Origin: Vibrio sp. qd031
GTDB taxonomy: Bacteria > Pseudomonadota > Gammaproteobacteria > Enterobacterales > Vibrionaceae
Assembly (NCBI RefSeq): GCF_002100145.1
Contig: NZ_JXQD01000025.1
Coordinates: forward strand, 62,001 to 126,000
Length of the DNA stretch: 64,000 nt
Reading direction: 5' to 3'
The number at the start of each line of letters is the position of its first letter. Positions within the stretch are counted from its first letter, which is position 1. The notes beneath the pieces are model-generated. The model did not search any database. It saw nothing but the letters and a program-made list of their open reading frames with translations, and was not told the DNA's origin. The translations under genes were made by a program, and so were the position numbers. Positions 59,875 to 64,000 of the stretch are shown here, piece after piece.

Positions 59875-60216
59875 CAAGAAAGGGGGTGGCCGCCAGCTTT
59901 TTTATAGTGTGTAGGGTAAATTCTGTGCGGCCACAGGTCAGAGAGACCTATTTTTATTCTGTATGCAAACTTGCTGAGCGTGGTTTGCCTAAAGGCATCG
60001 ACATAAGCAGCAATATTGCGAAACTTTTTAACTGCCGCGGATAGTAGCCATAAAAAGAGTAAGGCGTTGTGAGTAAGATCTCGTCTCGTACCCAACAGCC
60101 TATTTCAACTCGTGCTAATTCAAGTATTTGGGTCAGACCTCACAAATATGACCCTTTGCTAATATTCCAAAGTAAGATGATTTTTAATTACGTTTGAACA
60201 AATATGGATTGAGTTA
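59875..60216 (+). other. 342-base recC-recB spacer without a recognised gene
   Basis: Short open frames here (one minus-strand frame of 80 codons at 59853-60095, one plus-strand at 59811-60044) match nothing I know and overlap recC. Two small inverted repeats are visible: AGGTC/GACCT (59935-59949), followed by ATTTTTATT, a weak terminator candidate; and GGGTCA/TGACCC (60130-60154) with a 13-base loop. The latter motif resembles sequences near REP-type transposable elements, but no transposase is present. A recB promoter should lie in 60100-60210 but is not obvious. Confidence 0.45.
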
Positions 60217-63200
60217 ATGCCAGTGTTAAACAACGGTGACACCCTTGCGACCAAATTGGACACAATACGCTTTCCACTGCATGGCGCACGGTTGATTGAA
60301 GCCTCCGCAGGGACCGGAAAAACCTTCACCATTACGGGGCTGTATTTGCGCTTATTGCTAGGGCACGGTAGTCAACCCAATCCAACCCTAGGCCTCGAAG
60401 AATCAAGGCATACCGCCCATCAACGACCATTGACGGTTGACGAGATTTTGGTGGTGACGTTTACAGAAGCGGCCACAGCAGAACTTAGGGGAAGAATAAG
60501 AAATAAAATTCGTGATGCTAAGTTAGCGTTTATGAACGGTAACAGCGACGATCCTGTGATCAGCGCATTGCTGGAAGCCACTCAAGATCATCATCAGGCT
60601 GCACAGACATTGTTGGCCGCAGAGCGCCAAATGGACGAAGCCGCGATCTATACCATTCACGGCTTTTGTCAGCGCATGCTGGTGCAAAACGCTTTTGAGT
60701 CGGGGAGTCGCTTTAATAACGAGTTTTTGACCGATGAGAGTAAGCTAAAACAGCAAGTGGTCGCTGATTTTTGGCGCCACTCTTTTTATTCTTTGGATCG
60801 CCGCATTGCCAGTATCATTAGGCAAATTTGGTCCTCGCCGCAGGGCCTTTACAACGAAATACATCGCTACATTACCAATGACACGCTAAGCATCGCTCCT
60901 GCTATTGATACCGTTGATATTGCTCAGTTGCATGCTGCTATTATTCACCATATTGAGACAATGAAAGCTCAGTGGCTCAGTGATTATCAAGACGCAATGG
61001 CGAACTTGCGAGAATCTGGTGTCAGCAAGCAAAGTTATTCATCAAGGCATTTGCCCGTCTGGATCGAGGCGGCAACGCAGTGGGCGCAAAGTCCTACTGA
61101 GGATTACACGGTTTTCGATAAGCTCGAAAAATTTACGCAATCGACTCTTAGTGAGAAAACTAAAAAAGGCCAAGCCCCCGATCATCCGCTGTTTAGTCAT
61201 ATCGAAGCGTTCTTAGAGCAAGATTTGGATTTGAAAATTCCATTGATGTCATGCGCCATCAACCACTGTCGTGAAGCCCTTAAGAGCGAAAAACAAAGGC
61301 AACAACTGCTATCTTTTGACGATCTCTTAAGTCAGTTAAACCATGCGCTGCATACAGACAGTGGCGATACGCTTGCGGCAAGAATTCGGACCCTATATCC
61401 GGTTGCTATGATCGATGAGTTCCAAGACACCGATGCCCAGCAATACGATATTTTTAAACGGGTTTATCTGGACCAACCGCACTGTGGATGGTTTATGATT
61501 GGCGATCCAAAACAAGCGATATACGGGTTTAGAGGAGCTGATATTTTCACTTATATTGAAGCTCGCAAGCAGGTTACGTCTCACTTTACTCTAGATACAA
61601 ACTGGCGCTCGAGCCACGACATGATTGCAGCGGCAAATGGATTGTTTGAGTTTGGCATCAATCCGTTTATCTACGACCAAGACATTCCTTTTATTCCAGT
61701 AGCTGCAAGCCCAAATGCAGATCAACGCGGATGGACGTTAAACGACCAAGCGCAACCCGCTCTCAATGTATGGGTCGCGCCTGATAGAGAGCAGCCTATC
61801 TCAAACGCGGACTACAAAACTCAAATGGCCCAGGCAACCGCCGCGCAGATTCAGCTTATACTTGAGCAAGCTCAGTGTGGGCGTGCCAATCTGCACAGCG
61901 AAAAGCATACTCGCCCTATTGAAGCCAGTGACATTGCGATATTGGTTCGTACAGGTGCTGAAGGAAGATTGATTAAACACGCACTGGCGCAGCAGGGCAT
62001 CGCAAGTGTGTATATGTCCAACCGTGACAGCGTATTTAAAAGCGCTGTCGCTCAGGATATGTACCGCGTTATGGACTCACTGTTGGGTGTAGACAATGAG
62101 CGAAAACTGCGGGCCGCACTGGCGACGGGGCTGCTCGATGTATCGGTAGAACAGCTTCATCAACTAGGGCAAGATGAAGTGTTGTGGGAGCGTACTGTCA
62201 GTGAGTTTGCGCTCTACCGAGAGCAGTGGCAAAAACAGGGTATATTACCGATGTTTCGCTCGCTGATGAATCGGCGCGAGATTGCACAGCGATGGGTGAG
62301 TGAAGTGTCGCAAGATGGTGAACGAAAGCTGACAGACTTTATGCACTTAAGCGAGCTGCTACAACAGCACAGTCAAATGCTGGAAAGTGATCATGCTCTG
62401 CTTCGTTGGTTTGGTGAAGCGATCGATAACGCTCATAGCGGAGAGGCCGCAGCGGACGATCAAATTTTGCGTCTAGAATCAGAAAAAGATCTGGTGCAGA
62501 TTGTGACAATCCATAAATCGAAAGGGCTCGAATACGATCTGGTGTTCTTACCCTTTATTATGGGCTTTCGTCAGGCCAGCGACGCGAAATACTATGACCC
62601 CGAGCACGCAAAGTCGGTGCTCGATCTTGCTAAAGGTGAGCAGAGTCTTGAGCGTGCAGACACTGAGCGTTTAGCCGAAGATTTACGTCTTTTGTATGTA
62701 GCGATGACGCGGTCGGTTTATGGCTGCTTTGTTGGTGTCGCACCGGTGAAAAAAGGCAACCAAACCAAAGGCAATACGGGCGTGCATTTAAGTGCCATGG
62801 GGTACTTACTGCAACAGCGCAATCCAATGGACTGCACCGGTTTTTATCAATCTATGGCGCAGTTTTTCCAGAGCTTGTTACCTCAAACAACTCGACAGGC
62901 ATCCATACTGGAGTTGTCGCCGACCCCGTTTGTGTTAAGCGAAACAGAAGAATTCACAGCTAAGCCAGCCACGCTTTCTCATACAATAAATAATCAATGG
63001 AGAATGACCAGCTACTCTGGGTTGGTGAAACAAAGTCAGCATGGGCATGCAACGATCTCCGACTTAGAGTTGACTATACCGGCGTTTGATCTAGATTCGG
63101 CTCGCGAAGAGCAGATTGAGCAAGACGAGCTTATAGAGCAATCAATGTTCAGTTTCCCACGGGGTGCAAGGCCAGGTACGTTACTGCATACCATTTTTGA

Positions 63201-63888
63201 AGAGATTGATTTTACTGAGCCAAATAGTGACGACAATCAAATCATCGTAGCGCAGCTGCTGGAAAGAGAGGGTATCACTGGCGACTGGCTACCCGTAGTG
63301 ATGGACATGGTGAGCAAAGTGCTTAGCGCAGATTTGAGTCTTGCTCAACCGTCACAAGACCACTTAGATTGCCTTAAGCTTTGCGATAAAAATGCACAAC
63401 ATACTTTGGTGGAAATGGAGTTTGTCTTACCGTTAGAGTTGTTGTCAGCCACTCAATTTAATCAAATTGTTCGGCGTCATGATGCGCTGTCTAAGCAGGC
63501 AGACAACCTAGAATTTCGACCGGCTCAAGGGATGCTTAAAGGCTTCATCGATTTGATTTTCGAGCATCAAGGCAAATATTATGTGCTCGATTGGAAGTCG
63601 AATCATCTAGGTAATGACAACAGCGATTACCACCAACAGGCCTTACAGCAAGCAATGCTTGATCATCGCTATGATATGCAATATCAGATCTACTCCCTGG
63701 CACTGCATCGTTTTCTTCGGCAGCGCATTGCAAACTACTCCTATGAACAACATTTTGGTGGTGTGTATTACCTCTTTTTACGTGGAATCGATGGACAGTC
63801 CAACAATGGGATTTTTTATACCAAGCCTAGTGAAACACTGCTCGATGAGTTGGATGCGCACATTGCAGACAATGAGGAGGCGCTATGA
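60217..63888 (+). CDS. recB: Exodeoxyribonuclease V beta chain RecB
   Basis: The helicase and nuclease subunit of RecBCD. The 1223-residue protein has Walker A IEASAGTGKTFTI (about residues 28-40), UvrD-type motifs TFTEAATAELRGR, MIDEFQDTDAQQYDIF, MIGDPKQAIYGFRGAD, TNWRSSHDM, VTIHKSKGLEYD and LRLLYVAMTRSVYG, and a C-terminal RecB nuclease domain with Asp 1112 (KGFIDLIF), Asp 1125 and Lys 1127 (VLDWKSNHLG). E. coli RecB has 1180 residues with the same catalytic set. The stop overlaps recD as ATGA. Confidence 0.96.
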   Translation: MPVLNNGDTLATKLDTIRFPLHGARLIEASAGTGKTFTITGLYLRLLLGHGSQPNPTLGLEESRHTAHQRPLTVDEILVVTFTEAATAELRGRIRNKIRDAKLAFMNGNSDDPVISALLEATQDHHQAAQTLLAAERQMDEAAIYTIHGFCQRMLVQNAFESGSRFNNEFLTDESKLKQQVVADFWRHSFYSLDRRIASIIRQIWSSPQGLYNEIHRYITNDTLSIAPAIDTVDIAQLHAAIIHHIETMKAQWLSDYQDAMANLRESGVSKQSYSSRHLPVWIEAATQWAQSPTEDYTVFDKLEKFTQSTLSEKTKKGQAPDHPLFSHIEAFLEQDLDLKIPLMSCAINHCREALKSEKQRQQLLSFDDLLSQLNHALHTDSGDTLAARIRTLYPVAMIDEFQDTDAQQYDIFKRVYLDQPHCGWFMIGDPKQAIYGFRGADIFTYIEARKQVTSHFTLDTNWRSSHDMIAAANGLFEFGINPFIYDQDIPFIPVAASPNADQRGWTLNDQAQPALNVWVAPDREQPISNADYKTQMAQATAAQIQLILEQAQCGRANLHSEKHTRPIEASDIAILVRTGAEGRLIKHALAQQGIASVYMSNRDSVFKSAVAQDMYRVMDSLLGVDNERKLRAALATGLLDVSVEQLHQLGQDEVLWERTVSEFALYREQWQKQGILPMFRSLMNRREIAQRWVSEVSQDGERKLTDFMHLSELLQQHSQMLESDHALLRWFGEAIDNAHSGEAAADDQILRLESEKDLVQIVTIHKSKGLEYDLVFLPFIMGFRQASDAKYYDPEHAKSVLDLAKGEQSLERADTERLAEDLRLLYVAMTRSVYGCFVGVAPVKKGNQTKGNTGVHLSAMGYLLQQRNPMDCTGFYQSMAQFFQSLLPQTTRQASILELSPTPFVLSETEEFTAKPATLSHTINNQWRMTSYSGLVKQSQHGHATISDLELTIPAFDLDSAREEQIEQDELIEQSMFSFPRGARPGTLLHTIFEEIDFTEPNSDDNQIIVAQLLEREGITGDWLPVVMDMVSKVLSADLSLAQPSQDHLDCLKLCDKNAQHTLVEMEFVLPLELLSATQFNQIVRRHDALSKQADNLEFRPAQGMLKGFIDLIFEHQGKYYVLDWKSNHLGNDNSDYHQQALQQAMLDHRYDMQYQIYSLALHRFLRQRIANYSYEQHFGGVYYLFLRGIDGQSNNGIFYTKPSETLLDELDAHIADNEEAL

Positions 63889-64000
63889 CTGAGCAGCTCA
63901 AAGTGAACCAGAGCAGTCCCAACGTGTTATCACAATCGGTCGTACATGAGCTCAGTACATTGGTAAGCGAAGGTAAGTTGCGAGCCATTGATATGCAGTT
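63885..64000 (+). CDS. recD: Exodeoxyribonuclease V alpha chain RecD, 5' part
   Basis: The frame opens with MTEQLKVNQSSPNVLSQSVV and is still open at the right edge of the window. The ATG overlaps the recB stop by 4 bases, with GGAGG 9 bases upstream. Only 38 residues are visible, with none of the helicase motifs, so the call rests on the position after recB and the ATGA overlap. Confidence 0.8.
   Translation, partial: MTEQLKVNQSSPNVLSQSVVHELSTLVSEGKLRAIDMQ

Noticed and set aside
59853..60095. 80-codon minus-strand frame in the recC-recB spacer
   Set aside because: It overlaps the recC end, has no ribosome site I can see and resembles no known protein.

Overview
The window looks like chromosomal DNA of a Vibrio or close Vibrionaceae relative. 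The housekeeping proteins (DeoC/A/B/D, SerB, RadA, DapD, RecBCD, GalETKM, GalR) are gammaproteobacterial. The order nupC - xapX - deoCABD - smp/serB - PilZ protein - radA - second EF-G - acyl-CoA ligase is, from memory, the order in Vibrio cholerae. No tRNA, rRNA, CRISPR array, IS element or integrase was recognised.

Layout. 1-5.5 kb: nucleoside uptake and deoxynucleoside catabolism (the cut CNT transporter, a XapX micro-protein, deoCABD) ending in a long bidirectional terminator. 5.5-13 kb: smp/serB divergent pair, a tandem-PilZ c-di-GMP receptor, radA and a 7TM-GGDEF protein. 13-20 kb: a second EF-G, then a two-gene accessory unit (VWA lipoprotein plus small outer-membrane barrel) before an acyl-CoA ligase. 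20.2-32.4 kb: a complete tad (Flp pilus) operon of 14 genes with a structured, possibly CRP-responsive leader. 32.4-34.8 kb: a leftward O-antigen-ligase-like/PAP2 pair. 35-44.8 kb: a galactoside module (ABC transporter, LacZ beta-galactosidase, transporter ATPase, GH36 alpha-galactosidase). 44.8-47.3 kb: leftward GGDEF and MATE genes. 47.4-53 kb: galETKM and divergently placed galR. 53-56.2 kb: dicarboxylate/amino acid symporter, dapD and SOS-regulated yebG. 56.4-64 kb: recC, recB and the start of recD.

How the genes work together. The galactoside module would import oligosaccharides, split beta- and alpha-galactosides inside the cell, and pass galactose to the Leloir pathway encoded 3 kb away. 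Palindromes of the GalR/LacI type (core TAAACGTTTA) lie upstream of the binding-protein gene (two), across the lacZ stop codon before the ATPase gene, upstream of galE, inside galE, and in degenerate form between galR and the symporter. This suggests that one regulator, the GalR encoded here, controls both units. The external plus internal pair at galE resembles the OE/OI looping arrangement of the E. coli gal operon. A second theme is surface life and c-di-GMP: two GGDEF proteins without a visible I-site, a PilZ receptor and the Tad pilus.

The parts least explained by known systems are the VWA lipoprotein/barrel pair (15.5-18.2 kb), the leader of the tad operon (20.0-20.5 kb), the GalT iron-ligand substitution, and the recC-recB spacer.
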